This document shows positions 6,698 through 12,981 of a stretch of DNA of 13,254 nucleotides, one piece after another. The notes beneath the pieces were generated by a model. That model saw only the letters and a program-made list of their open reading frames with translations. It did not search any database and had not been told where the DNA came from. The position numbers were made by a program, and so were the translations under genes. Source of the stretch: Novosphingobium sp. (GTDB taxonomy: Bacteria > Pseudomonadota > Alphaproteobacteria > Sphingomonadales > Sphingomonadaceae); assembly GCA_027490345.1 (NCBI GenBank), contig JAIXYF010000095.1, forward strand, positions 1 through 13,254. Reading direction: 5' to 3'. Every line of letters starts with the position of its first letter. The stretch's first letter is position 1.

Positions 6698-7515
6698 GCA
6701 CGGGCGGCGATCCGCTGGAGCGCATTGCCGCAGCGCTTGAACGGCTGGCGCCGCCTGCCCCCGCTGCTGCCGACTGGCTGGCGCATCCGGCTTATGTCTG
6801 GACCGGCACCAGCGCGCGTGCGGTCGATCCGCTTGCCGCGCCGCCGCTTGAGCTGATCAAGGGAGTCGACGCGCAAAAGGCTGCTGTGGCCGACAATGTG
6901 CTGCGCCTTGCCGCAGGGGCTGCCGCGCATGACATGCTGCTGTGGGGTGCGAGAGGCATGGGCAAGTCCGCCATGATCCGCGCCGCCGTGCGTGCGGCAC
7001 AGGCCGCTTTTCCCGGCCGGATTGCCCTGATTCAAGCGGCCCCTGATGAAAGCCTTGCCGCCTTGCTCACGCAATTGCGCGCGGAAGGCCGCTGCTTTCT
7101 GATCCTGCTCGATGATCTTGGCTTCGATGGGGGTGATACAGGTTCCGCCCGCCGCTTGCGTTCCTGGCTGGAAGGCGGCGTGGAAGCGCGCCCGGCCAAC
7201 GTGCGCCTAGCCGTCACGTCCAACCGCCGCGCCATTGTCGAGCGGCACATGGCCGAGCAGGACGATCCGATCAATCCGCGCGACGTGGTCGACGACCGCC
7301 TGGCGCTGGCCGACCGCTTCGGCCTTTCGCTGGGATTCCATGCCTGTTCGCAGGACGATTACCTTGCGATCATCGCCGGATATGCCGCGCACTTCGGCCT
7401 GACTTTTGCCGAGGCCGACGCACTGGTATGGGCGAAACAGCGCGGCAGCCGTTCGGGCCGCGTGGCGTGGCAATTCGTCAACGAACTGGCAGGCCGGGCC
7501 GGCAGGAACCTCTGA
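6694..7515 (+). CDS. DUF815-family AAA ATPase
   Basis: This 273-residue P-loop ATPase starts at ATG 6694, sharing four bases (ATGA) with the acyl-CoA dehydrogenase stop, so it is probably translationally coupled. Walker A is GARGMGKS (residues 85-92) and Walker B is FLILLDDL (135-142). LAVTSNRRAI, around residue 179, is a sensor-1-like strand with the usual Asn. The stretch ERHMAEQDD followed by DRLALADRFGLSL is typical of DUF815. A leading region of about 50 residues begins with a short helix. The family is widespread in Alphaproteobacteria and its function is not established; it resembles helicase-loader-like AAA proteins. Pairing with an acyl-CoA dehydrogenase gives no clear functional link. 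It ends 11 bases from the convergent propeller dehydrogenase gene, with no terminator seen between them. Confidence 0.88.
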   Translation: MSTGGDPLERIAAALERLAPPAPAAADWLAHPAYVWTGTSARAVDPLAAPPLELIKGVDAQKAAVADNVLRLAAGAAAHDMLLWGARGMGKSAMIRAAVRAAQAAFPGRIALIQAAPDESLAALLTQLRAEGRCFLILLDDLGFDGGDTGSARRLRSWLEGGVEARPANVRLAVTSNRRAIVERHMAEQDDPINPRDVVDDRLALADRFGLSLGFHACSQDDYLAIIAGYAAHFGLTFAEADALVWAKQRGSRSGRVAWQFVNELAGRAGRNL

Positions 7516-7526
7516 CGCTGTAGCCT

Positions 7527-8996
7527 TTAGTTCTTCGGCTTGGTGAGATCGGAGTCCATGGTCGGGCGCACGATGAACTTCGCATCCTTCTTGGGCGCAG
7601 GCGGCATCGGCGTGGCGGGAATCGCGGCAATCTCTGCCGCAGGCTTCGCGCCGGGCGCCATGACGCGCCAGATCACACCGCCAGTATCGTCGCTCACCAG
7701 CAGCGCGCCATCCTTGGCAAACGCCACCCATGCTGGCCGGCCCTGCGTGGTATCGTCCTTGGTAAGGAACCCGGTCAGCACCGGCACCGGGGGTTTCGGC
7801 AGCGCATTGCCGTTGGTATCGAAGGCCACGAACACCACGTCATAGCCCGCAAGCGGCTTGCGGTTCCACGAACCATGCCGCGCCACGAAGGCGCCGCTGG
7901 CGAAGCGCTCGCCCATCAGGTTGCCGCCCCGCGCGAAGGCAAGGCCCAGCGGCGCCACGTGGCTGCCGAGGCCGTATTCGGGCTTGCGGATATAGGAGAA
8001 CATGTCGCGCGGCATCGGGTCGGTCACGCGCCAGTCGATGTTCTTTTTCCAGTAGACCCACGGCCAGCCATATTGCGCACCAAGCGGCACGTTTGTGAGA
8101 TAATCGGGCACCAAGTCCGAACCGAGCATGTCGCGCTCGTTGACCGTGGTCCACAGCTCGCCACTACGCGGATTCCAGTCGAGCCCATTGGGATTGCGCA
8201 GCCCCTGCGCAAAAATGCGCGAGGATTTCGCCGCGAAATCATACTCGTGGATCGCCGCGCGGCCACGCTCCTTGTCGAGCCCGCCTTCCGCGATGTTCGA
8301 GGCCGAACCGACTGTGACATAAAGCCGCGTGCCATCCGGGCTGAGGAGCAGGTTGCGCGCCCAGTGGTTGCCGCCGCCGGGCAAGTCCATCAGCTTTTCG
8401 GGCTTGCCCTCCAGCCGCGTCTGTCCGGCCGTGAAGGGCCACGAAACTACGCCGTCGTGGTTCCCCACATAAAGCCGTCCCTCGCGCAGCACCATGCCGA
8501 ACGGTGAGCTCAGCGCCGGATTGGTCATGGCGAAGCGCTGATCGGCCACGCCGTCCCCATTGCTATCCCGCAGCACCACGATGGTGTTGGGCGAGGGCGA
8601 GCCCGCACCTGCTGCCGAAAAGAGATAACCCATGATCAGGCCGGTGATCCCGCCGGGCCCGCGCTGCGGCGGCCCATTGGTTTCTGCCGCCAGCACATCG
8701 CCATTGGACAGTACGGTGAGCGTGCGCGGATGATCGAGCTGGTCGGCAAAGCGAGTTACAACAAGGCCCTGCGCCGCAAGCGGTTTCGCGCCCTCGGCCC
8801 AGCCAACGGGCTTGGCGATGCCGATCGTGGGAAACCACTGCGGCGCGGCTTCGACCAGCTCGGGCCGTGGCCCGGTGGTCTTATCGAGTGCAAGCTGCGC
8901 GGAATCGCCGCGCAATAGCCACATCAGGCCCAGGGCGGCGGCGACGAGAACGATGAGCAGCCCGATAAGGGCCTTGCGGAGCGTGATCATGGCCAT
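7527..8996 (-). CDS. Sorbosone/glucose dehydrogenase-like beta-propeller, membrane-anchored
   Basis: This 489-residue protein, counted from ATG 8996, belongs to the sorbosone dehydrogenase family of PQQ-type six-bladed propellers. Residues 9-27 form one N-terminal membrane helix, so the propeller would face the periplasm. Family features include FADQLDHPRTLTVLSNGDVL (83-102), a calcium-loop-like DSNGDGVAD (144-152), DLPGGGNHWARNLLLSPDG (204-222), QGLRNPNGLDWNP (264-276), and DDTGGVIWRV near the C-terminus. Such enzymes oxidise aldoses or related sugars; neither the substrate nor cofactor binding is proved here. The reading frame stays open upstream to 9659, but that part is antisense to msrC and lacks family sequence. 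The hydrophobic N-terminus fixes the start at 8996 or, six bases on, at 8990. Neither has a good Shine-Dalgarno. The promoter is probably in the 72-base divergent gap. Confidence 0.88.
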   Translation of the reverse strand: MAMITLRKALIGLLIVLVAAALGLMWLLRGDSAQLALDKTTGPRPELVEAAPQWFPTIGIAKPVGWAEGAKPLAAQGLVVTRFADQLDHPRTLTVLSNGDVLAAETNGPPQRGPGGITGLIMGYLFSAAGAGSPSPNTIVVLRDSNGDGVADQRFAMTNPALSSPFGMVLREGRLYVGNHDGVVSWPFTAGQTRLEGKPEKLMDLPGGGNHWARNLLLSPDGTRLYVTVGSASNIAEGGLDKERGRAAIHEYDFAAKSSRIFAQGLRNPNGLDWNPRSGELWTTVNERDMLGSDLVPDYLTNVPLGAQYGWPWVYWKKNIDWRVTDPMPRDMFSYIRKPEYGLGSHVAPLGLAFARGGNLMGERFASGAFVARHGSWNRKPLAGYDVVFVAFDTNGNALPKPPVPVLTGFLTKDDTTQGRPAWVAFAKDGALLVSDDTGGVIWRVMAPGAKPAAEIAAIPATPMPPAPKKDAKFIVRPTMDSDLTKPKN

Positions 8997-9021
8997 CTGT
9001 CTAGGAGGGCGCTCCGGTTCC

Positions 9022-9068
9022 CGCAATGCCCCTCGCGAGGGGCGGCCCTGCCTGCTAGGGGCATTGCG
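9022..9068. promoter_or_regulatory. 12-bp inverted repeat abutting the msrC start codon
   Basis: CGCAATGCCCCT (9022-9033) and AGGGGCATTGCG (9057-9068) are perfect reverse complements separated by 23 bases. The second arm ends directly before the ATG at 9069 and contains the likely Shine-Dalgarno AGGGG (9057-9061). A second AGGGG at 9038-9042 completes the palindrome CCCCTCGCGAGGGG (9029-9042), so the first arm can form a small local hairpin or the large one, but not both. It could act as an RNA switch for msrC or as a DNA operator for the divergent pair. Confidence 0.65.
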
Positions 9069-9551
9069 ATGTATGATTTCACGCCCCAGCCGGGCCTGTC
9101 CAAACCCGAGCTCTACACCGAGCTTCTCGAAGCCGCCTGCGCCATCACGGATGGCGAGCCGGACGGCGTAGCCAACATGGCCAATTGCGCCGCGCTGCTG
9201 GCCGAATTCCTGCCCGATCTCAACTGGGCCGGCTTCTACCGGATGGTCGATGGCATGCTCGTGCTTGGCCCCTTCGCCGGGCGGCCCGCCTGCATCCGCA
9301 TTGCGCCGGGCCAGGGCGTGTGCGGGGCCGCCGCTGCCACGGGCGAGACCCAGCTTGTTCCCGATGTGCACGCGTTTCCCGGCCACATCGCATGCGATGC
9401 CGCCAGCCGTTCTGAACTGGTCGTGCCCGTCAAGCGCAATGGCGCAGTGATCGCGGTGATCGACCTCGATAGTCCGCTGCTGGCGCGCTTCGATGCAGAG
9501 GACGCGACCGGGATCGAAGCGCTTGCCGCTGCGTTGGCCGACCGGATCTGA
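9069..9551 (+). CDS. msrC: Free methionine-(R)-sulfoxide reductase (fRMsr, GAF domain)
   Basis: This 160-residue cytoplasmic protein is a single GAF domain. Family marks are LNWAGFY (51-57), LGPFAGRPAC (66-75), IAPGQGVCG (78-86), and HIACDAASRSELVVPV (106-121). The three cysteines of the catalytic and resolving set are all present: C75, C85 and C109, corresponding to C84, C94 and C118 of the E. coli enzyme, with C109 expected to be catalytic. It reduces free L-methionine-(R)-sulfoxide with thioredoxin. The start at ATG 9069 follows AGGGG (9057-9061), which is buried in one arm of a perfect inverted repeat. It is divergent from the propeller dehydrogenase gene, so the two could share control. 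Confidence 0.95.
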   Translation: MYDFTPQPGLSKPELYTELLEAACAITDGEPDGVANMANCAALLAEFLPDLNWAGFYRMVDGMLVLGPFAGRPACIRIAPGQGVCGAAAATGETQLVPDVHAFPGHIACDAASRSELVVPVKRNGAVIAVIDLDSPLLARFDAEDATGIEALAAALADRI

Positions 9552-9598
9552 ACGACCCTCTGCGATTGCCCCGTTTCGGCACAGGCACGCCAGCACCA

Positions 9599-9627
9599 TT
9601 GGTGCGCTGCGCCGTGTGATGCTAAAC
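9599..9627 (+). promoter_or_regulatory. Candidate promoter of the glycine-zipper gene
   Basis: TTGGTG (9599-9604), a 17-base spacer, then CTAAAC (9622-9627). Read in the alphaproteobacterial style it is TTGGTGC, 15 bases, GCTAAACA. It would start transcription near 9634, some 70 bases before the ATG at 9705. Between msrC and this gene I see no terminator. Confidence 0.4.
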
Positions 9628-9704
9628 AGCAGGTTAATGCCGGAGCGAGGCTTGCGCAATTGGCGCGAACCCTCGTTCTGCGCGCTTGCTGATAGGGGAT
9701 CACG

Positions 9705-10487
9705 ATGGCCGTTTCATTCCGAGCATTGCTGGCCGCAACCATGGCCACCGGCCTCTCTGCCCCCGCCCTGGCACACGACCCTGCGCCGCAAGCCCCGCAG
9801 GCCAACTGGCAGTCGGGCTATCCCGGCGCCTATCAGACCACATGGCAGGGCCAGTATCCGATGGCCCCGATGGCCTATGGCGCTCCGGGCTATTCTGTTC
9901 CGGTTTACTCGCAACCGGTTTATGCGCCTCCAGTCTACAGCGTGCCCGTCTACAATGGGCAGGTCGCGCCGCCGCAGGGCTATCCGGCGGCAGATTCCGA
10001 TCCGCGCTACCGCGAGATGGTCGAAAAATGCCAGGGCGTGGAGCGCCGCGGCAGCGGCACCACCGGCGCGGTGATTGGTGGTCTGGTGGGCGGCGTGGCC
10101 GGCAATCGCATCGTATCGGGCAGCCGCGTGCTGGGCACTGTCGCCGGTGCGGCAGTGGGCGCGGTTGCGGGCGGCGCAATCGGCAAATCAATCGACAAGA
10201 ACCGTGAAAAGGAATGCGAGGCCTTTTTCAGCAGCTATGCACCGCCTCAGGCACCGGCTTATGGTTATGGCTATCCGGGCTATGGCTATGCCCCCGGAAT
10301 GACCGGAGCGCCGATGGGCTATGTCATGGTGCCCGTCGGCTCCCCCCAGGCGGCGGGTCAAGCTCAGGGCCCCTGCACCGAAACTCGCACGGTGACCTAT
10401 GAGTACGTCCCGGTAAAGCGCCGCTACATCAGCGCGCCGCCGCGGCGGCCTGCCGTGCGTGACAAGCGCGTTCGCGTCGGCAGCTGA
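9705..10487 (+). CDS. Exported glycine-zipper 2TM-domain protein
   Basis: This 260-residue protein starts at ATG 9705 with Shine-Dalgarno AGGGGA (9694-9699). Residues 1-23 form a Sec signal peptide ending ALA-HD. Residues 24-95 are rich in Pro, Tyr, Gln and Ala and contain four tandem five-residue units of the form x-PVY-x (residues about 65-84). Residues 118-165 are the glycine zipper (TGAVIGGLVGGVAGNR, then GTVAGAAVGAVAGGAIGK), a paired hairpin of membrane-inserting helices related to the Rickettsia 17-kDa antigen and outer-membrane lipoprotein domains. There is no lipobox. The tail is Tyr/Gly-rich (GYGYPGYGYAPG), then basic. Cys109, Cys171 and Cys224 could form disulfides. The likely place is the periplasm or outer membrane; the role is unknown. 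Confidence 0.85.
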   Translation: MAVSFRALLAATMATGLSAPALAHDPAPQAPQANWQSGYPGAYQTTWQGQYPMAPMAYGAPGYSVPVYSQPVYAPPVYSVPVYNGQVAPPQGYPAADSDPRYREMVEKCQGVERRGSGTTGAVIGGLVGGVAGNRIVSGSRVLGTVAGAAVGAVAGGAIGKSIDKNREKECEAFFSSYAPPQAPAYGYGYPGYGYAPGMTGAPMGYVMVPVGSPQAAGQAQGPCTETRTVTYEYVPVKRRYISAPPRRPAVRDKRVRVGS

Positions 10488-10488
10488 T

Positions 10489-10506
10489 GGGCTGTGGGCG
10501 GGTGGG
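10489..10506 (+). other. G-quadruplex motif after the glycine-zipper gene
   Basis: Four GGG runs at 10489-10491, 10496-10498, 10500-10502 and 10504-10506 are separated by loops of 4, 1 and 1 bases. The motif begins two bases after the TGA stop and would be in the 3' end of the mRNA. Short loops favour a stable structure. It may help end or protect the transcript, as no stem-loop terminator is seen here. Confidence 0.5.
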
Positions 10507-10527
10507 CAAAAGTGGCACTCTGTCCAG

Positions 10528-10542
10528 CCCCCCCCCCCCCCC
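10528..10542 (+). repeat. Run of 15 C in the convergent intergenic gap
   Basis: Fifteen consecutive C residues lie between the convergent glycine-zipper and M48 genes, 12 bases beyond the M48 stop. On the minus-strand transcript this is G15, also able to form a G-quadruplex. It lies outside both coding regions, so a change in length would not alter either protein. The exact count is prone to sequencing error. Confidence 0.85.
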
Positions 10543-10554
10543 GTCAAATGCCCT

Positions 10555-11622
10555 CTACCGGCCTGCAGCAGCAGTCTGAGGCTTCAGCGAGACCACAACT
10601 CCCACTTCATGTACGGTTCCTGACGGGAAACGCATGAAGATCCGCCCGCCATGCTCGACATCGAGGCGGCCCGAATCCGACCCGAATGTCCACGCATAGT
10701 CGGCGGAACTTGGCAGCGTTTTTCGGCCCACAATACGGCGATTGCCATTATAGGCATCGATGCGGCCACCACGCGTGATGTAGTAATCATGGTGGTCATC
10801 ATAGAGAATGATCCGGGCGACCAGCGCCAGATCCGAAGCTTCAGCCGCCTCGCTGCCGGGAACAAACCTTTCCTGCTGCATGGGCAATAGCCCGCGATCG
10901 TGCTTGGCTTGGCTCAGTTCGGCATTGATCAGGGCTCCGGCATTCTGCCAGCCATGGACGAGTGCCGCCAACCGTTCGACCCGGCCCGGATGCGTGGCGG
11001 TTGGTTGCTCGGGCAGGATCCGCGCCGCAGCCGAAGTCGTCTCCGCAAGCGTGGCGCCCAGACGCGAGAGCACGAAGCCCGAAAACTCGTCCGCTTCCAG
11101 TTCGTCGCGCCATGGTTCGGCCGTTTGCCGCAGGGTGTGCCCGGCAAGGTGATGGCCCACTTCATGCGCCAGAATGCTCGTGGCGCCCCAGTCCGGGCAG
11201 ATCCTGTCGGCCACTTGCGCCATGAAGCGCGGATCAAACAGGATGATGCGCCGGCCGTTGACAATCTGGGCCGCAGCCGGCGTCGATGGGTCGGCGACCA
11301 TCACGAAGTTCATTTCCAGCCCGCTGACACGCACCACACGCGCCACTTGGATCTGCGCTTCGGTCAGGTCCGCACTGGCCGATGCAGCCTGCTGGCCCGT
11401 GTAACCCAGCCCGATAGCGCTAATCACCTGGCCTTCATTCGACCAGGCACTGCTCAGCCGGGCATCGGACCATTCCCGGTCCAGTTCGCACCGGCCCTTT
11501 TCCTGCTTCGGCAGCGGCTTTCCCGCCTGCGCGTGGGCAGCCACAGGGGCGACCACAGCGCTTGCCGCGACAGCAAGCGCGAACGCGGCGACCAGAAGGG
11601 TGCGCGGGAGGCTTGCCTCCAT
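10555..11622 (-). CDS. Exported M48-type zinc metallopeptidase
   Basis: This 355-residue protein starts at ATG 11622, chosen because a clear Sec signal peptide follows at once (residues 1-32, ending AAHAQA). An upstream TTG at 11667 would add 15 residues before the signal. The zinc site is HEVGHH (residues 153-158, HExxH), with ELEADEF (174-180) giving the third ligand Glu in the M48 ExxAD arrangement. A peptidase core runs from about residue 85 to 250, after a linker with Cys45. The last 100 residues form a beta-rich domain (for example YITRGGRIDAYNGNRR) that I do not recognise. It probably acts in the periplasm in protein quality control or outer-membrane assembly, as BepA/LoiP-type M48 enzymes do, but it lacks the TPR repeats of BepA. 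No Shine-Dalgarno is obvious. Confidence 0.85.
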   Translation of the reverse strand: MEASLPRTLLVAAFALAVAASAVVAPVAAHAQAGKPLPKQEKGRCELDREWSDARLSSAWSNEGQVISAIGLGYTGQQAASASADLTEAQIQVARVVRVSGLEMNFVMVADPSTPAAAQIVNGRRIILFDPRFMAQVADRICPDWGATSILAHEVGHHLAGHTLRQTAEPWRDELEADEFSGFVLSRLGATLAETTSAAARILPEQPTATHPGRVERLAALVHGWQNAGALINAELSQAKHDRGLLPMQQERFVPGSEAAEASDLALVARIILYDDHHDYYITRGGRIDAYNGNRRIVGRKTLPSSADYAWTFGSDSGRLDVEHGGRIFMRFPSGTVHEVGVVVSLKPQTAAAGR

Positions 11623-11670
11623 ATCAGACAACCGGAATGGCCGAAGACCCACACCGCTTTGCGACAAGGC

Positions 11671-11694
11671 AAAAAAGCGCGAGGGGCACCGCGC
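11671..11694 (-). terminator. Terminator-like hairpin upstream of the M48 gene
   Basis: On the minus strand a 5-bp all-GC stem (complement of 11690-11694 with 11677-11681) and an 8-base loop are followed by six T (complement of 11671-11676). It lies 48 bases before the M48 start. It may end the CAP-gene transcript, or act as an attenuator if the promoter at 11801-11828 drives the M48 gene. The short stem keeps confidence moderate. Confidence 0.5.
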
Positions 11695-11761
11695 ATGACG
11701 GCGATAACTGGCCCGAAGGCGCTCCCAGCACGCGCACTCTCCTGAAAAATCTCAGGCGGAT

Positions 11762-11885
11762 TAACCTATAAACCCAAAAGATCAAATAGTTATTTGTGAT
11801 ATTATGTGTGGTCAATTCAAGTTTTCAATTGCAATTGCAGATGATTACTATTTTATTATTTTGAATTTATATAAATATTGATCGC
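11762..11885. other. AT-rich island between the M48 and CAP genes
   Basis: About 124 bases of roughly three-quarters A+T stand out in a GC-rich window. The island covers the gap after the CAP gene and the last dozen or so codons of that gene. It contains repeated CAATTG words (two adjacent copies around 11826-11837), an imperfect AT hairpin at 11781-11800, and a promoter-like pair on the minus strand. No gene is seen. Confidence 0.7.
11801..11828 (-). promoter_or_regulatory. Candidate minus-strand promoter for the M48 gene
   Basis: On the minus strand TTGAAA (11828-11823), a 16-base spacer, then CATAAT (11806-11801). Each hexamer matches the sigma-70 consensus at five of six positions, the best conventional match in the window, though the AT-rich setting raises the chance of a random hit. 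It would give a leader of about 170 bases before ATG 11622. Confidence 0.4.
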
Positions 11886-12933
11886 GCTGGCTACCACGAA
11901 CACCGCTAATTCTGACTGAATAGGTTTGATTGGGTTTGATGCCATCAACCCGCCAAGAGAGGTTGTTGGCAGTGCCGAAGCCTTCGTTATCCCACATTTG
12001 ATCGCGAACGGGCAGGATCTGCGCACCGAGGGTGATGCTAATCTTGGCTTGGCTGAAATCAACTGTGCCAATTCCATCCGTTTCGGTTGTATCCTCGCTG
12101 ATCGAGAACGAGAGGCGCGCGCGCGGCGAGAAGAAAAAGTTCGGGTAGTCCCCCTGCGGCCAAGCCACAAATTCGGAAAGCGAAGCCGCCGGACGAGCCC
12201 GGCGCACCAAGTCGTCTGTCGGATCGAACACCTTCATGACCGCTGAATCGACTCGGATCCCGCTTCGCAGGACCGCCACAACACGCCCCAGCGCGGTCTG
12301 CGCGAGATGGGGATAGAGTAGCCAGCGGCGATGGCCGATCTCATCACCGTCACCCTCGATCAGCCACTCGGCCAGAATGCCGTTGTCGTCCTCCCACGGA
12401 AGATACGAGGAAGAGACACCGCCAAGCAGGTTCGAACTGCCCGCCGCGGCTGCGCCCGCTGCTGTCCAGCACCTCCAAGAAGGTGGCGGATCATGGCTTA
12501 AGGCATCGTTGGCCGCCATCATCAAGGCGGCTTCTGCCACTGCGCCGTCGGAAGCCGCGGCATGGCGCACCGGGCCAAGCCCGTGGAGCGCCCTCATGGC
12601 ATTGAGCGCCGAGATAAAGCTAGCCTGCGCTTCGGGTCGCAAGACGCCTGGCTGGCACTGCGCCAGATCAGGCGGCTGCGCATAAAGCGCTGTCGCGCTT
12701 TTCCATGGACCCGCGCCGCCAACGCTGCGGGCGGCGGGCTTCGGCGGGGTGGGCAGGCCTTCCGGCTCTTCGCCCACCACGTCCTCGGTCACGATCTCAT
12801 CGGTATACGGGCTATCCGGCGGGCAGCCGTATTGGGCTCCCGCCGGGCTGACACACACAACGAAGGCCAAGGGTAATGCTGCGATCCACGAGCGCAAAAA
12901 ACCCCGTGCGTTCAGGCGATGTCCTGTCCACAC
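11848..12933 (-). CDS. Exported CAP/SCP-domain protein
   Basis: This 361-residue protein is counted from GTG 12933, which has ACGGAG about 10 bases upstream. A later in-frame TTG at 12897 is an alternative start. Either start leaves a Sec signal peptide (hydrophobic core IAALPLAFVVCV, end PAGAQ, near residue 34). Residues 35-95 are a Pro/Glu-rich linker. The CAP domain spans about 105-235: SALNAMRALHGLGPV, AALMMAANDALSHDPPPSW with His147, and DEIGHRRWLLYP with His201, the two histidines expected in the CAP cavity. A C-terminal beta-rich domain follows, ending in an AT-rich stretch with a Lys/Tyr-rich tail. Bacterial CAP proteins are secreted and mostly of unknown role. The start codon lies inside the terminator hairpin of the upstream gene. 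Confidence 0.82.
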   Translation of the reverse strand: MWTGHRLNARGFLRSWIAALPLAFVVCVSPAGAQYGCPPDSPYTDEIVTEDVVGEEPEGLPTPPKPAARSVGGAGPWKSATALYAQPPDLAQCQPGVLRPEAQASFISALNAMRALHGLGPVRHAAASDGAVAEAALMMAANDALSHDPPPSWRCWTAAGAAAAGSSNLLGGVSSSYLPWEDDNGILAEWLIEGDGDEIGHRRWLLYPHLAQTALGRVVAVLRSGIRVDSAVMKVFDPTDDLVRRARPAASLSEFVAWPQGDYPNFFFSPRARLSFSISEDTTETDGIGTVDFSQAKISITLGAQILPVRDQMWDNEGFGTANNLSWRVDGIKPNQTYSVRISGVRGSQRDQYLYKFKIIK

Positions 12934-12937
12934 GGGG
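12896..12937 (-). terminator. Intrinsic terminator of the acyl-CoA dehydrogenase gene, overlapping the CAP start
   Basis: On the minus strand CCCCGTG (12937-12931) pairs with CACGGGG (12908-12902), and six T follow (12901-12896). The 22-base loop contains a smaller stem (CAGG 12913-12916 with CCTG 12923-12926). The hairpin begins 44 bases after the stop of the gene to the right. The CAP-gene GTG codon is part of the first arm and the alternative TTG lies in the T run. Confidence 0.75.
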
Positions 12938-12981
12938 CTCTGGCTCCGTTCAGGTTTGCACGCAGGTCATGCTGGCGCGGA

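Noticed and set aside
8997..9659. In-frame upstream extension of the propeller dehydrogenase gene by about 220 residues
   Set aside because: It is antisense to msrC, shows no dehydrogenase or export sequence, and would bury the membrane helix that fits a normal N-terminus at 8996. High GC content makes such open frames common.
10528..10542. C15 tract as a phase-variation switch
   Set aside because: It lies after the stop codons of both neighbouring genes, so slippage cannot shift a reading frame.
11623..11667. TTG at 11667 as start of the M48 peptidase
   Set aside because: It adds 15 residues ahead of a complete signal peptide and has no Shine-Dalgarno. ATG 11622 gives a normal exported protein, though it also lacks a clear Shine-Dalgarno.
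11690..11760. Glycine-riboswitch-like words on the plus strand (CCGAAGG, then CTCTC and CTCAGG)
   Set aside because: The spacing and partner arms of the aptamer are not present and no plus-strand gene follows; the flanking genes are on the minus strand.
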